The notes: generated from the sequence alone by a model not told the origin. 64,000 nt of DNA from Epiperipatus broadwayi (GCA_028023455.1 JAQFVV010012395.1:1486001-1550000), one strand, 5' to 3'; numbered from the stretch's first letter, positions 1-13,162 are shown. Numbers and translations are program-made.

Positions 1-114
1 ACAGATACTTTAGATATACTTAAAAAATATTCCACTATATTCACTTTAAACATACAAGTAAAGACTTTTTCAAATGATTTTATTTGCAATTTAAAATAAT
101 ATAATACTTGATGA

Positions 115-235
115 CTTTACTGTTTGGGAGTTCATAACTAGTTCAAGCATTAAAATTGACAGAGATTGACTTCATTCCTTGGACCTTGAACTCAGATTCT
201 GCCACTCTATCCCTGCAGCAAATCATGTAATGCAT
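115..235 (-). mobile_element. tRNA-like SINE, family B, old copy
   Basis: On the minus strand a tRNA-like head with GATAGAGTGGCAGAATCTGA (A-box-like) and GAGTTCAAGGTCC (B-box-like) is followed by a 3' body ending in TTATGAACTCCCAAACAGTAAAG. The same 3' ending occurs in the copies near 889-1005, 52389-52510, 52520-52640 and 52946-53060, which defines the family within this window. The copy is diverged and no target-site duplication is visible. Confidence 0.55.
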
Positions 236-886
236 GTATTTAAAAGAGTAAATTAAAATAGAAGTCTTAAATATATCTAAAATATTACATATAAAAAAAA
301 GGATGTAACTGACTTAATAATACCATGTGGTTATATCTAATAGGAATGAATACATTAATCTTTAACTTTAATGGTTGCCATTTGACTTTGTGCTCTACTT
401 TTAGAAATGGGCCCCATCTATATATCAATAAAGCAAACACAAAAACTAAATAAGTTTCATATTTTATAAGAAATCACAAATATGTAAATAATTTAATATA
501 TTTACATCAAAAACAACTGAAACATAAAAATATATTTGAAAAACAAACCTGAAAGTAATCTATTTAGTGACTAAACCAATATATATAATTAAAAAAACAT
601 TCAATAAGTATAATCAATAGAAGCATTCTAAAAGGAATTAAATTAGCAAGGAGGGCAAATGCAACTCCACAAGAAATTAAAGTATAAACTAATCCGTGGA
701 TTGAACATAAATAAGGATTGAAAAAGCATTACAATACAAAATGTAAGACAATAATCCATAACAAAGTAATTGAGAACACTAAATACTAAAGAAATTTCAA
801 AAGGAAAATGAAAATATTATAAAAAGTATACATGCAAAAATTAATGGCAAATAAATATTTAATATGCACAACAACAACAACAAATG
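236..886. other. AT-rich stretch, nothing recognised
   Basis: Low-complexity AT-rich DNA with short A runs. No coding pattern, RNA gene or repeat structure was found. Confidence 0.6.
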
Positions 887-888
887 CT

Positions 889-1005
889 AATGGCTTTATA
901 GGGTTGAGAGTTCATAAGAAATTTGAGTACTGGAACTGTGAACACCAAAATTGATCCTGGGACCTCCTTATCCCAAGTTGGATACTCTATCAACTTGCAT
1001 GACAA
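889..1005 (-). mobile_element. tRNA-like SINE, family B
   Basis: Minus-strand copy with the tRNA-like head AAGTTGATAGAGTATCCAAC and a B-box-like AGGATCAATTTTGG. The 3' body ends in TTTCTTATGAACTCTCAACC followed by CTATAAAGCCATT. It shares head, spacing and 3' end with the other family B copies. An ACAACAACAACAACA microsatellite lies at its 3' side (about 868-883), a common position for a SINE tail. Confidence 0.6.
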
Positions 1006-1464
1006 AGACAAAATCATTGAACCAAGTAATTGATTGGTAATAAATTATTGAGAAATTAAATGCCAAAAAGCTATTTGTAAATGTAAATTTTTATTTCCAA
1101 GGTTATAATGTGATATAGTTATAGTTATATATGTGGAAGCCATGATTTTTGTGTTCTCTATATATTTATGGCAATAACTGTAAGAATAACATCAAAGCAA
1201 ATAACAAGATGAAATGTTACATTTATAACAATTATATATTTTTTACAGTATCATGGTTTTCATTTCCTTATACATGAATACAATTTTTAAATTCAATTTC
1301 TTATAAATTTAATCCTGTCAATCATCAATTAATTTGATTTATTATAGAATGCTTGCATTTATCACAATTATTGAATTTATTTGATTTATAAATCATTGTG
1401 CATTAATTTTATTGCTAAATATACCAAGTTTAGGTTTGTATTTTAAATATATTTTCATTGTCAA

Positions 1465-1555
1465 GCGTTGGTGGTCGAGAGGTCAGCACAGCTGCCTTAC
1501 AAGCAGTTGTCCCGGGTTAACGTGTTCGCTTCCCGGCCGATGCAATGACACATGA
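1465..1555 (+). mobile_element. Very short tRNA-derived SINE, family A
   Basis: The segment folds like a tRNA. GCGTTGG at its start pairs with CCGATGC at 1537-1543 as a 7-bp acceptor stem with two G-U pairs. TGGTCGAGAGG matches the pol III A box (TRGYNNARNGG) exactly. TGTTCGCTTCC stands at the B-box position. An anticodon-arm-like GCTGC...GCAGT lies between. After the tRNA part there is only AATGACACATGA and an A/TA-rich tail. Related copies are at 18852-18958 (+), 19244-19359 (-) and 55723-55822 (+). It is not a functional tRNA gene, because the T stem is imperfect and the family is dispersed with short tails. Confidence 0.75.
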
Positions 1556-2875
1556 GAAAAAATATATATATATTTTCATGTTGATCTATTACTTACATAA
1601 TTTTTATTTTTGATTTTTTATGAACATTACTGATTAATTTTTTTTTGATACGCTGGTATATAGATGACAGCCCCATCCTATGCATAAAACACAAGTTCTA
1701 TTATCATCATTTAAAATTTATATCTGGCCTAAAAATCATATGATAATTTATGCCTTAATAAATAATTAGTAATATATTCACCCAAAGAGAATGTGACAAT
1801 AAAAAATTAAATTGTAATAAAAGAAATATATATCTATAATGACAACTTAATATTCAATCAATTGCAAAATACTTTATTACCATCACCAGAAGTCAGAAAT
1901 CCTTCAATATCATTGTTGAAAATATATTATCTTAAATTAAAAGGTTAATCATAAAGTTAATATCTTGACTGTGAAAACACCTTTATTATCCCAGTAGAGC
2001 TTTGGCCATATTAACATCGTTTTTCAATATACACCTGGCCAATCCAGATTAACATATATAATCGTTATCATGGCTAAGAATAAAATCCATTTAACAAGCA
2101 ATATTGGAGAGAATAAGGATTGACTCAAAGGCATTATTAAGTGGTAAAATTTTTTGCTTAAAGCATATGAATGATTCCTATCCAATTTAATTACATTTAC
2201 TGATTATCTATATACTTTCAAATATACATATATGTGTGTATTGATCTTCTCTGATATCTCATTTTTATTACTTTTAATTTCATTTGTTAATGTTTAAAGG
2301 AAAATAAAATTATTATCATCACTAATCACCAGCTATCTGTTAAATTAAGATATTGCAAACTAAACCATACCCCCCCCCCCCAATCTTTTTATCTCTTGCA
2401 CAATTCTTTACTCATAATTATTTCCTTCTTAATACAATCAGTCATCATATTTCTCATTCTACCATTCTACTTTTGCAAATTTCCCTTCTCTCCTACATGC
2501 TTTATCCGAGTTCTCTTCTGACTTATAACTTTTCTCAATATTTCCCCTTGCTCTTTCATATGTATAAAATTAAGAAATTTGTATTAATTTTTGTTTTACA
2601 AAATTGTATGCATACTTATAACATGGGTTTCATAAAATAAAATTTAAATAATTCGAAAACATAAATTTTTAATTTAAAATAACAATATAAACAAAACATA
2701 ATAAGACATTGCAGTTTATAGAGTTTGAAACTTCATATACAGTAAACATAATTTTAAATTGTATTATATGTACACATCTGCAAATAGTCACTTCTACATT
2801 AAGCGTTTCTATAATTCTTAAATTTATCCATACATTATTGATAAATTAAATAGCATTTAAAGAAGTTAAATATTA
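1556..2875. other. AT-rich stretch with one C tract
   Basis: No gene seen. It begins with a TA-rich tail of the preceding SINE. A run of 12 C at 2370-2381 is followed by a pyrimidine-rich stretch to about 2560. The long reading frame here is a by-product of that pyrimidine bias and is not supported as coding. Confidence 0.55.
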
Positions 2876-5040
2876 AATCGGTGTTTTTTTTAACCTCTTT
2901 ATCTTAAAGGCGTATCGTTTGCAATTCACAGTTAATTCGGGGGAAAAAAATCTCAGGTCAAATTTCCCAAATGGATAACATAAGCTCCATTTTATAATCT
3001 TAGGAATATAAGTTTAACCTTATGTATGTAGAGCAGTCAATATAAAATTATCATATAAAATTAAGTCTGGACACATACATAGGAAAAATATAATTAGCAA
3101 AGTAATAATATTTATCATATTAATATTCAAAAAATAATTTGCGATTTTTGATATCAAAATATTTAACTAATTAACTAACTATTCTTTAAAATAATAATAA
3201 AAAGCAAATATTTTATTACAGAAAAAATGAAATATTTCAAGCTGGAGTGTAATATGATTTGCTGAGATAAACAGAAAGTTTTTATCCAACGCTAACGACA
3301 AGCTTAATCAGCTTTAAATCTTCGGAGCTATTTCATAAATCTTTATCCTTTTACAGACTCAAAATACCGTGTAATCATTTCATTTTTTTTCTTTTCTAAT
3401 TAACGCCAGATACAAGTCTTCCTAAATCTTAGTAGAGTTGATATTTCAGCATTGTTGTGAAATAAGTAGAAAGACATAAAATAATTAGTTTGAACATATA
3501 ACTTATCGAGTTACCATCTTAGTAACAAATTAAGACGGTATTAGCCAATCACGAACGCTAAAATGCTTCCATAAACTTCCTAACATAGATCCCGCTGCAA
3601 GCAGTAATTGCCCATAGAAAACTTTCTAAACCACATGACACGTATTTGAAGTCAATGGTAGCTCGTAGCACCTAATACTCTATTATAGGAGAATTAAAAA
3701 AAAATACAAGTATAGAAATATGACAAAGAAGGTAACGTCGTTAACCAGTTAAAAACAACAATGTTACCGGCTGGAAATACAATAATTTAATTTAATCGTA
3801 TTAACAGAATCAAACGAGTGAGGTTAAAAGTTAGTGCATTTACTTATAGAACAAATTTCATAAAGATTTATTCAGCAACATACGGATATGTACATAAGCA
3901 AATAATTATTTTTTTAAAACTTTCAGGCATTTAAGGGAAACAATTAGAGATTTTTTAAAATATTAATAGCCACGATCGAGATTTAACTTATGAAAAAAGT
4001 TTTAAAAAACACTTAATAAATGTTATTACCAATTAGTTTTATAAATCGTGGATAAATAACGAGAGTCGTATTAACTTGGAATTATTGGTTACGAATATGG
4101 GTTAATGATTACGCAATTGACATTTACGCACATGAAGTTATCCCCATTTCATTAGGACACATGATTAACTAAATTTAGTGTGACTAAAAATGCGATCTGA
4201 ATACATTTCTCTCGATTTCCAAATGAAAAATGTGACAGTTCATTATCAGTCAGATTTTCGTTCTATTTTAAACGGAAAAATATTAAAGTAGAAAATGAGT
4301 GTGTAAATTGGATGCAAACTTGCCCGGAGCAACTCGTAACTACCTGGAGCGTCTATCGTTCATTGAAGTCAGTTTTTTTGCTAACGCAGCCGCATCACAA
4401 TCAGCATTCGAGGGGAAAGAAGAGGATAGTAATTTCTGAAAACAGTAGGAATAAATATCAGTCAAAAATTATATTTCAAATCGTGTACAAACAATTTTCG
4501 GTTCGACTATAACATTAATTAATCAACCAATAAGGTTTTAAGAATACGGAAAAAAAAATTAGAAAAGTATAGACATAAATCGCTAATATATAGTAAAAGA
4601 AGCAACTATCACTGGGCTGATCAATAATAATTTGAAAAAATTTTCTTTCCTTGATCCTAATTTTAAAAAAAAAAACAAGAATAAAGCAATACGATCAGGT
4701 AAATTCATTAAACAACAGAATGGCCTTTTTTTTTTTTTTTTTACGGCAAGGTTTAAGAAAATCTACCTCAACAAAGCATGAATGAATTCTGAGCTGGCAT
4801 CATGCCAGTTCCCGTAGTCAGATACGAGGTCAGAAGAATACGAGCGGAGTTTATTCGCAACGTGCTTTTCCAAAAAAGAAAAAATCTACTTTTCTTTAGT
4901 AGTGCAGAAAATAATAAATAAAATGTTTTGAAAATAGTACTCACATAATATTTAGAACAATGTAAAATAAAAGTACCTTGTTAAAGAAAATTTTCCTGAA
5001 GACTCAATCAAAGTTTTAACGCCTTTTGTTCACTGCTACT

Positions 5041-5162
5041 ATGGGACGATGTAAGAATCGGCGCTGACTCACACGGTCACGCCGTCAGAATCTGGCCGCG
5101 CTAAAAGCAAATTCTATTCGATTCAGTAACTTTAGAAATGTCCAATCACAAGTTGTTTAAAT
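5041..5162 (+). promoter_or_regulatory. Candidate core promoter
   Basis: The most CpG-dense part of the oasis. It contains a TGACTCA site at 5065-5071, which on the minus strand reads GTGAGTCAGC, the AP-1/CNC-Maf type. It also has GGCCGCGC at about 5094-5101 and CCAATCA at 5142-5148. TATTTATA at 5173-5180 could be a TATA box, but it lies inside the longer version of the candidate coding exon, so the transcription start is undecided. Assignment rests on motif content and position only. Confidence 0.35.
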
Positions 5163-5241
5163 ATGAAGTCTCTATTTATACGTGATTTGGAGCGAGAAAC
5201 TGCCATGTTTACCAAGTTTATGTTGGATGATACTAGAGAAA
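5163..5241 (+). CDS. Candidate first coding exon of an unrecognised gene
   Basis: Two in-frame ATGs are available, at 5163 and 5205. The second has a reasonable context (GCCATGT). From 5205 the frame reads M-F-T-K-F-M-L-D-D-T-R-E and then meets GAGAAA|GTAAGT, a strong donor with GT at 5242-5243, leaving one base of a split codon. Reading through hits a TGA within the intron, as expected after a true exon boundary. It sits at the downstream edge of the CpG oasis. A phase-compatible acceptor and final exon are at 58815-58879 on the same strand, where the split codon would be AGA (Arg). No family is recognised and the exon is too short to prove coding by itself. It could instead be 5' UTR. Confidence 0.35.
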
Positions 5242-5484
5242 GTAAGTGATTTATGAAGTTTTTATAACTGGTCGTCAGAAACACATTGTTGAAAAATTAT
5301 TTTACTTTTAAATAAATCACGAGTCTTCATATGCGATAAAAACAAAAGAGTAAAAATATGATTATCATATTATTAAGTCATAAGTTAATTAAACGTTTCC
5401 AATTTTCGTTTAAGCCTTGATGTTGACTAATAGACTGTCAATCGTAATTTTTTGGTGTAGGGCGTTGAAATTTTATTATAATAA

Positions 5485-6280
5485 AACATATTACATAACA
5501 TAGTCATTACTAATTAGTTAGGAGCTATATACGAAAGACATTGCAAGATTTTCTGGTGTTATTTTTAACCAAATTGTTATTTCAATCTGTTTTGTTTATA
5601 TTTTAATTGATTAAATTCAATGAGAATTTTCGTGTATCGGAATGCTTATTGGAACTCAATTAAAAGTAGCCATGTGCTTTATTTATCTTAAAGTAACTGG
5701 CTAGTTTCCTTAGAGCAACTTTGTCAATAAAGGCCTATTTTGCTATTCATTAAATTTATTATTTCATTTATCGCGTGTAAGAAACCCCATGTCTTCACAA
5801 TCTAATGCATAGAAAAATTTTACATGATTAATTTTTTTATGTAATCAGATAATGGATTTATTCTAAAAAGTGGAGTAAGGAAACGATTAATATCACGTGT
5901 TTGTTTTTGCATCAATATTAATACTTTCTTAAAAAAAATCTGTTCACTTTTACTATTACTAGAATACTATAATAAACATTGAAAAAATAAAATAGGGTTT
6001 GTATTTGTCTATGTATTAAACAGTAATTATTTGTTCAGTCTTTTGTTCATTTGCAATTCTTCATAAATAGAGCGTATTTTTGAGAGGTATTTAATTACTT
6101 TAAATATTAAATGAAACTTTTGCATATTCAAAGATACATAAGAAAATAAAGATATATATTATTAAATAATAAAACAAGGAATTAACAAATGTTTTGTTTT
6201 TTGCATTATGTGCTCCATACTACATCTTTCTATTGATGTTTTTGTTCATTATATTCACCATTTTTAAACATTATTGGTCC
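5485..6280. other. AT-rich stretch, nothing recognised
   Basis: CpG content falls back to the low background. No coding or repeat structure seen. If the 5.2 kb exon is real this is the start of its intron. Confidence 0.5.
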
Positions 6281-6284
6281 ACTG

Positions 6285-6775
6285 CAAAATGAAAGTCCAA
6301 GTTTAATCCAGTTTTTCTGCCTTTCTTCTCCACAACACACCAGCAACTTCATTATTTCATCCATACATTCCACATATCACCTCTTTCTAGATCTTTTACA
6401 ATCTTTGGGGATAGACTTTAAAACTTGTTATCCATCTCTTCTAACATTATGACACCCAGTTCCATTTCAGTCCTAATTCTTTTAATGATGTTAGTGATAT
6501 CTGTTTGTTCTTTTATTCATGTATATAGTTTTCAGCCTTTTCTTTTTACATTCAATATACATGTATCGATATTTCACTGAGTAGTCTGAAATCTCGGCAT
6601 TGCTCTTCTGTTAAGTGCTCAAGTCTCAAATTCATAAATAAGAACTGGTAAAATTCATCTATTAAACACCTTCCTTTTCAAACATATAGGCATATTTGTT
6701 TCTATCAAAAGGATTCCAAGTTTAATTCTTTGATTAATTTTATTCATTTGGTTTGATTATTGAATTAATGAGTAT
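6285..6775 (-). pseudogene. RTE-type non-LTR retrotransposon, degenerate C-terminal coding tail
   Basis: Minus-strand translation in shifting frames gives pieces typical of the tail of RTE-type reverse transcriptases: NMPICLKRKVFN, LPVLIYEFET (family form LPVLTYGSETW), a TDITNIIKRI segment, then KDLERGDMW and a WRRKAEK-like ending. The order matches the usual order of these motifs. Several stops and frameshifts make it a dead fragment. The same motif set ends the plus-strand fragment at 19600-19835, suggesting one family. The 5' part with the catalytic reverse transcriptase core is absent. Confidence 0.6.
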
Positions 6776-7499
6776 TATAAACATGCATTGCATATTAGTT
6801 AATATAACATCAGAGAGTTGAAAATTTGGAAATGAAATGGAATGAAAGTTCTTTTATCAAAAACATATTTTACTATAGTAACCATTTTTGTTAGTATTAT
6901 TGTTCTTTCCCATATGAAATATTAGTGCACTTTTGAAGACTATACAGAAGAAAGCATTCTTGCACCATTCACTTACTATGATAATACTTCCATTTATACA
7001 TATAGAAATATATATATAAAATGGTTTAAAAATTTCTGTAAGAAAATTATTTGAATTGTTTTACCGCGAAGAAAATTTATATTTTCAAAAAACATTTTTA
7101 CTTACATTTTTTTTTTTTTGGATTATATAACTGGTAGTTATTGATAAAAAATGATTTTAAATATTGTCTCTAAGAAAAAATTACAAATAACAATCCAATT
7201 TTTTTTAAAATCTATATTAATATATAAATGTGAAAGTTTATTCACTTATTACTTTATAACTCAATAAATATTGTACCAATCTTGAAGAATCTTGCATGAT
7301 TTTCTTTTCTTTTTTATATAAAATTTTACTAGCATATAAATTTTTGCTTTAATTATTTTGAAAAAATTTGTAATTTGCAATATGAAAATGCATGGAAAAT
7401 CCATATCATAATTGTTTTCGAATGACATCATAAAAACCCCACAAAGAGGGCAGCACTTATTAAAAGATTTTAGAGTGGAAATTTTTTAAAATGAAAAGT

Positions 7500-7955
7500 A
7501 TAGTTTTTGGTTAAAAAGGTAAAATTTGTTTATAATTATATTTTAAATTAACAAATATTTAATTTCTCATTTGAATAATGATAATTTAAATCAGTTAAAA
7601 TAATGAATTTGATAAACTTTTACGATTTCAATTTAAATATATATTTAGCACATGTTAAAGTAAAATTTAAAATGGCACCCGTACAGCAAGAGAAATACTA
7701 CTGCATTTGATAAACTTTAGTTTGACAGTTTAAATATATTTAACACATGAAAAAGTACATTTGAAAATGTTGCGATTATAGCAAGAGAAGTTCTGAATTT
7801 GGTAAATTTTTATTATTTCCTTTTAAATATATTCTCACATGCTAGCATATTAAAATACATACTACAGAATTGAAGTGATTTTAGTTTTGGGTAATCCATA
7901 TAAAATTTTATTGAATTATATTTTAAATTATTTAAACTTCATTTGGACTATATAT
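7500..7955. repeat. Three diverged tandem units inside a direct repeat pair
   Basis: Units start at about 7607, 7705 and 7797 (periods 98 and 92). They share ATTTGATAAACTTT, TTTAAATATAT, CACATG and AGCAAGAGAA. A longer direct repeat containing AATTATATTTTAAATTA flanks them at about 7500-7575 and 7880-7950. No coding sequence is present. It may be a decayed small element or an old local duplication. Confidence 0.5.
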
Positions 7956-7959
7956 TTAA

Positions 7960-9125
7960 TTTTTCTCTTGTGTATTTTAAGACGATGTTAAAAATTTTTA
8001 GCCATTTTAAAAATTATCACTTGAGGAAATATTTTAATTATCAAACTCTAATAATAGTGTTGGAATAACTAGAGAAATAGAGGGAAATTTTTGTTATTCA
8101 ATACATTAAAAATGAATTTACATAATAAAACATTAAAAAAGTATTACTGCTAAGAATATATCTTCCTTATATGTATAAATTAGAAATATATTTTAATAAT
8201 CAACTGCAATATATTTTTTATTTTTATTATTCTATTAACAACTTACAACTTTGATTATAAAAATATGTTACAATAGTTGTTTTTACCTTTTAATCTAGTA
8301 ATGCAAGGAAAGTCATAGGCATAACTAATTGAATTCTATATATTTTGTTATATATCTTAATAATGTAAAGAAGTCATTAAAGTTTATGATATAGTGTTAA
8401 AATGAAAATGATAAAATAAATTGGAAACTTTATTTGCTGTCGTTGATCAAATATTGCTTGGTCATCCTAATTTCTCACTTTGCCATTAAGGTAGATAATA
8501 TGAAAAATATATAAACCTTTTTATATTTATATATTGATAATATATATACTATATTTTTTAAGCTACGTTTTTATTTATATGTAAAATCTTAATTAAAAAA
8601 ATACAAGAAAATGCACTTTAAATCAATTAAAAACTCATACAAGCTTTATTTAATGAAATTAAAAAAAATAGAATTTATTTTTAAAAATTCTAAAGCCATA
8701 TTGTAAAACATATTAAATAGAGAAAAAATTTAAGTTTAAAAGGAAAACAATTTTGAAAAACTAATCTTTTAAAGAATGTTTTATCTATATAAAAATAGAA
8801 CTGATAGAAGTCTCAAAATATTATTTTAAAAATTCTACTTTCTATATAAAATTGTTTATAATTTATAGAATGCTATACATGAAATGATATTCAGGAAATA
8901 TTTTATGGCTGTTATTTGCAAACATTTTTTTCTCAAGTCTTCCTACTTTTTGCTGCATACTGACAATTCATAAATTATGGATATGGACAACATGACTCGA
9001 CATGCCTGTATTTGAGGAAAATCACATACTGAAATTAAAATTTTCTTACAAAAGAATAATTAAAAATGTATGCATCCAAAAAGATTACAATAACAATATA
9101 TGCTATTACTAAAGAGTTTATATTA
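7960..9125. other. AT-rich stretch, nothing recognised
   Basis: Long A and T runs and no recognisable element or coding pattern. Confidence 0.5.
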
Positions 9126-9129
9126 TAAT

Positions 9130-9494
9130 CTCATCATCAATAGTAGTCTGTCCAATAGACAGGTCCAGAGAGTACTCACTACATCAGTTCATCCATTCTT
9201 CCATTCCATTCTCTTCCTTGCCCACTTCCTCAATTCCACATAACTCCTTCCATCTCGTATATCATCCAATAATGTCAATCTCTTCCGTCCTTTCTTTTTA
9301 TTTCCACTCACCATTCCTTCCAAAACATCTTTCATTAAACTATAATCTTTTCTTAGTATATGTCCAATCCAGTTTCTCTTTCTCTCTCTGATACTTTCAA
9401 TCAATCTTCTTTCCTCATTAACTCTTTTCAAAACTTCTTCATTTGTTATTTTATTCATCCAACTGATTTTTTCCATTTTTCTCCATGTCCACAT
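9130..9494 (-). pseudogene. Non-LTR retrotransposon, C-terminal fragment and 3' UTR
   Basis: An open frame of 101 codons runs from 9494 to 9189. Residues 1-40 contain MEKISWMNKITNEEVLKRVN and the middle contains NWIGHILRK followed by a basic GNKKKGRKR segment. This is the standard C-terminal region found after the reverse transcriptase core in many arthropod non-LTR elements. The segment downstream on the minus strand (9188-9130) looks like the 3' UTR. Upstream catalytic parts are missing, with a TAG directly before the first Met, so this is a 5'-truncated copy. The uninterrupted frame suggests it is younger than the fragment at 6.3 kb. Confidence 0.7.
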
Positions 9495-9499
9495 CTATA

Positions 9500-12400
9500 G
9501 GCATATATATTTTAAACTATCATACTTTCTAGTTTCTATATCTTAATGAAATATTTCATATTTTACACCTCATCATTGTTATGCATATTTAAAATTTATT
9601 TATTTTCTTTTCTCTGGTATTGGCACAAATGTCTTTTTTTTTTGGGAAGTTATACAAAATGAATTTTATGTGCACATAACATCAAAAAGGAGAGGAAATA
9701 TTTATTTGTTCATAATTCTCTTTTACTTTTGTGATTGTCAGTTTCTTCAGATCATTTTTTTTTTTTTTTACTTTTTTTTTTTTCTAACATTTTTTTCATT
9801 AATATTCTCCCTATAAAAGCATTTCTATTCTATTTCATTTTCATTTTAGAGTTTTATTTTAACTTTATTAATAATTCTATGTTTTTACTTTTACTTAATC
9901 ACCTAATATTTTTTTTCCACTTACAACATAAATCCTTTTTTCTCTTTTTAATAATCCAATATTTTGCTTAATATAATGTTTTTATAAGTTTTTTTAATAT
10001 TTTCAGTATCTATATAAACTCATTTGTGAAACATATTGTATCCTCATATATCATAAGTAGCAAATTTTGTTTATTTTACATCTTGTAATGCTGTTTTTTA
10101 ATTTTTTCTGCAGCAAGTTTTTTTTTTTTCTGAAAGGTTTTAATATCTTAATATAATTATATCTCCATTGTATTCTATCCTCAGGCACATCATCCAATAA
10201 AAGTAATTAATATTGCAACTGAGATACTCTTTACAATGTAAACGGAGATCTGCTTTTGCATTAAAAATCATATTCAAGATTACCATAAAATATATCTTTA
10301 GGAAGTTTATTTCTATTCATCTATATTACTTAATCAAAGACATCAAAGATATCTTTTACAATAGTACATTCAATAGCACATTTATCAAACTAGAGAATAT
10401 ATTCTATGGTCTTGCTGTTACATTTTGAAAATACTTTAGATCATCTTTAAGTGAAATTTTTCTAACGCCCTTTTTTTTATTTTTGGCAAAATAACAGCTC
10501 TTTATATAGATAAGATAGTTGTACTAGTTATATTAATTTCAATGAAATATAATATGATTTAAGTTATTAAATACAGCAGCATTTAATGAGTTATTGATGT
10601 GCTACACATCTTAGCTTCTAAGTTCATCTTTTGTACTTCAAAAGCTATCAAGATATTTAATTTAATTCACACTCTCAAGTTAAAAATCATTTTGGTTAAA
10701 AGTTATTGTAGCTTTTTATTGTATTACTGGTGATAAAGTGTTTAAATTTTTTTTGAATGTTAATTATTAAAAGTTTTTATAGTTTGTTTTCAAACATTAG
10801 GAACCATCTGTGGATTATCCTTTAGTTTTCAAAAATAGCATATTAGACAGCTAACTAACTATTCACATAAAAAAAATTCATGATCAAACTTATATCACAT
10901 CTTGAGATCTACTTTATGGAATCAAATTGTTTCAGCATTCAGTTTGTATATATCCTTCATTCAGCATTGGTTTTAATTTCATATTCATTAGATTTTCATC
11001 ATCGGTAATAACTTTTCCTCTCATGTCATTGTTAGAAACTGTATCAAATAAATAAACATCAGACTAATAGCAAATTTTAAAAATTGTCACAAACTTTTGT
11101 AATTATGGTAATCAAATGCTATTACCAAATTAATGAAAACAATATATAAATAATGATTTTGCTCATCTTTGAATGGAAGCAATCTAATCAATAAAATTCT
11201 TGAAAGTACTTATGCTGTAGTATATAACAATAATTTTTTACAATAATTATTTAACCATTATATTAAAAAACTTCTTCATGGTATCTCATTAGGCATCTGA
11301 ATCTTTTCATATTTAAGATTATAAAGATTATCAATGTACATATAAGTTAATAATATTGATATATCATTAAAAATATCTGAATTTTTATAATCATTATTTA
11401 AAAGATAATTAAAATATTTCCTCCATCTAAAAGCCATCTATTGATTTAATAGGATTATAATATCATTCTTTTAGCCCACAAAATCATTTATTTTCTCCTA
11501 TCAATTTTTTTTTAAACCACATCATTTCCTAAGGATTAGTGAATTAAGAAAAAATATGCTTTGCAAAAAACTAATCAATTACTACATTAATCTTATCAAT
11601 AATCTAATGTAAAGAATAAGCAAACTTCAAACAATACTTAAACATATGAAAAATTTGTATCAAACACATAAATTTACTTATTAATACTAATTAACCTTGT
11701 TTTTTTTCATTGAGTTTTTGTGAGTATAGTAAGTAAAAGATAAAACAGCTTCTAAAAGCTCTGTAGAGCAATGGTCTCTCTCCTGACATCCCTTACCATT
11801 CATAAAAAAACAAAAAAGATATTACCAGACCTGAGTATGAACATTTTTTAAATCCTTGTTTTATTAATTATTCTGATATGTTAATTGAGTTAGTTATGAA
11901 CTTTTTGTCTAAAAGAAAAACTTTGTAACTTATTTTAAAAAATGTTAATATTGATAACAAATGAATTATTAAGAATTGTATATTATGTGTTTGGTCAAAG
12001 TATAAACACTACAACAAAAAAAAAAAAAAAACCAATATTAAATATCTTATAATTATTCAAAATTAAATTTCAGATCAACCATTACTTTGAGAAATATAAC
12101 TATTTTGCTATTTGGTTATAATCTTATTTTTACAGTCCAATATATCTATTAAAAGATTGTATAATGCTAATATATAATTATATGATCAAATTAGTACATT
12201 ATCCTTTATATTATATTATTTCATATTATTTGTTTTACTTTTGACAGTTATAATTTTACTGAATCTTGTTTTTTTTTTTTTTCGTAGATTATCTATTAAA
12301 TTCATAAAAGAAAAAAATGTAGCTTTTTCTTGATTCTGAAATAAAGGAAGGGTTATTCATCAAAATAATCCTTCATTGGTATTTTTATATGTCAGAAAAC

Positions 12401-13160
12401 TAAAGCAGTATCAATCAATTCAGATACAATATGGATTATACATATCCACAAGCTATAATTTTTCATTCAAACTTATTTGTATTCGCTAGTATTAATTATA
12501 ATTCAAACTTATATTTAGTTTCCAAACTACTCATGCAGCATGAACTCGGATTATTATATTTTTTTAGAATATGTAGAGCATAAAAATGTATTCAAATAAT
12601 AAATTATTAAGAATTGAAATTATCAAAAAAGGATTGGTAATAATTATTATATATTATAAATTTTTTAATAAAAATTACATAGATAAAAGGAAAAATAGTA
12701 TGTGTGTAGTAAAACCTCACTGTAATATTACTATTTATATTGTTTCACCATATAATTTTGTTCTGTTGTTTTGGTTTCAGATTCAGCATCCTAGAAATAA
12801 TATTTTTTCCCCATTTTCATTATTCTTGAACTATTGATTTACTGAATTGATTGTTGACAGATCAGTTTTCCAATTAAATTTTTCTCTCGTGGATATATAT
12901 GACATCACATATATTTTTCTAACAAAGTTGGTTGATCAAAGCATCTGGTTTGATTAATAAATTTTGTTGTTTATATTTAAGTTTGTTAAGTTTTTTTTTT
13001 ATTTCAAAAGTACATAAACATTTTATAAAAAAAATATTGTATCTAATCACTATAATTAATATTAAACTCAATTTTTTGAAGATATATAATTAGTATGATA
13101 TATATATAAATGCACATTCATATTTTATAAATGTTGATTTTTGCCCTTCATTTGTATTTG
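9500..13160. other. AT-rich stretch, no supported feature
   Basis: Pyrimidine-rich in 9600-9960 with long T runs, then ordinary AT-rich DNA. Open frames here (for example 9735-9971 and 12586-12837) are composed of Phe, Ile, Leu, Asn and Lys as expected by chance. Nothing else seen. Confidence 0.5.
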
Positions 13161-13162
13161 TA

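Larger units (their letters stand above)
2880..5480. promoter_or_regulatory. CpG-rich oasis upstream of a candidate first exon
   Basis: CG dinucleotides occur every few tens of bases here (for example AACGTCGTT near 3735, ATCGAG near 3976, GGCCGCGC near 5094), whereas flanking kilobases have almost none. Base composition is still AT-rich, so this is a CpG island relative to local background and not a GC-rich island. In animals with germline CpG methylation such islands mark unmethylated promoters. The patch ends just past the candidate exon 1 and is free of recognisable mobile elements. A 15-bp palindrome with arms CTGGCAT and ATGCCAG and a one-base centre lies at 4794-4808. Confidence 0.5.

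Noticed and set aside
1465-1545. Functional tRNA gene
   Set aside because: The cloverleaf is imperfect, four dispersed related copies exist with A-rich tails, and two have target-site duplications, so it is a SINE.
4312-4512. 66-codon open frame in the CpG-rich region
   Set aside because: Composition is better than background but there is no family motif, no splice signals were convincing, and the CpG oasis itself explains the composition.
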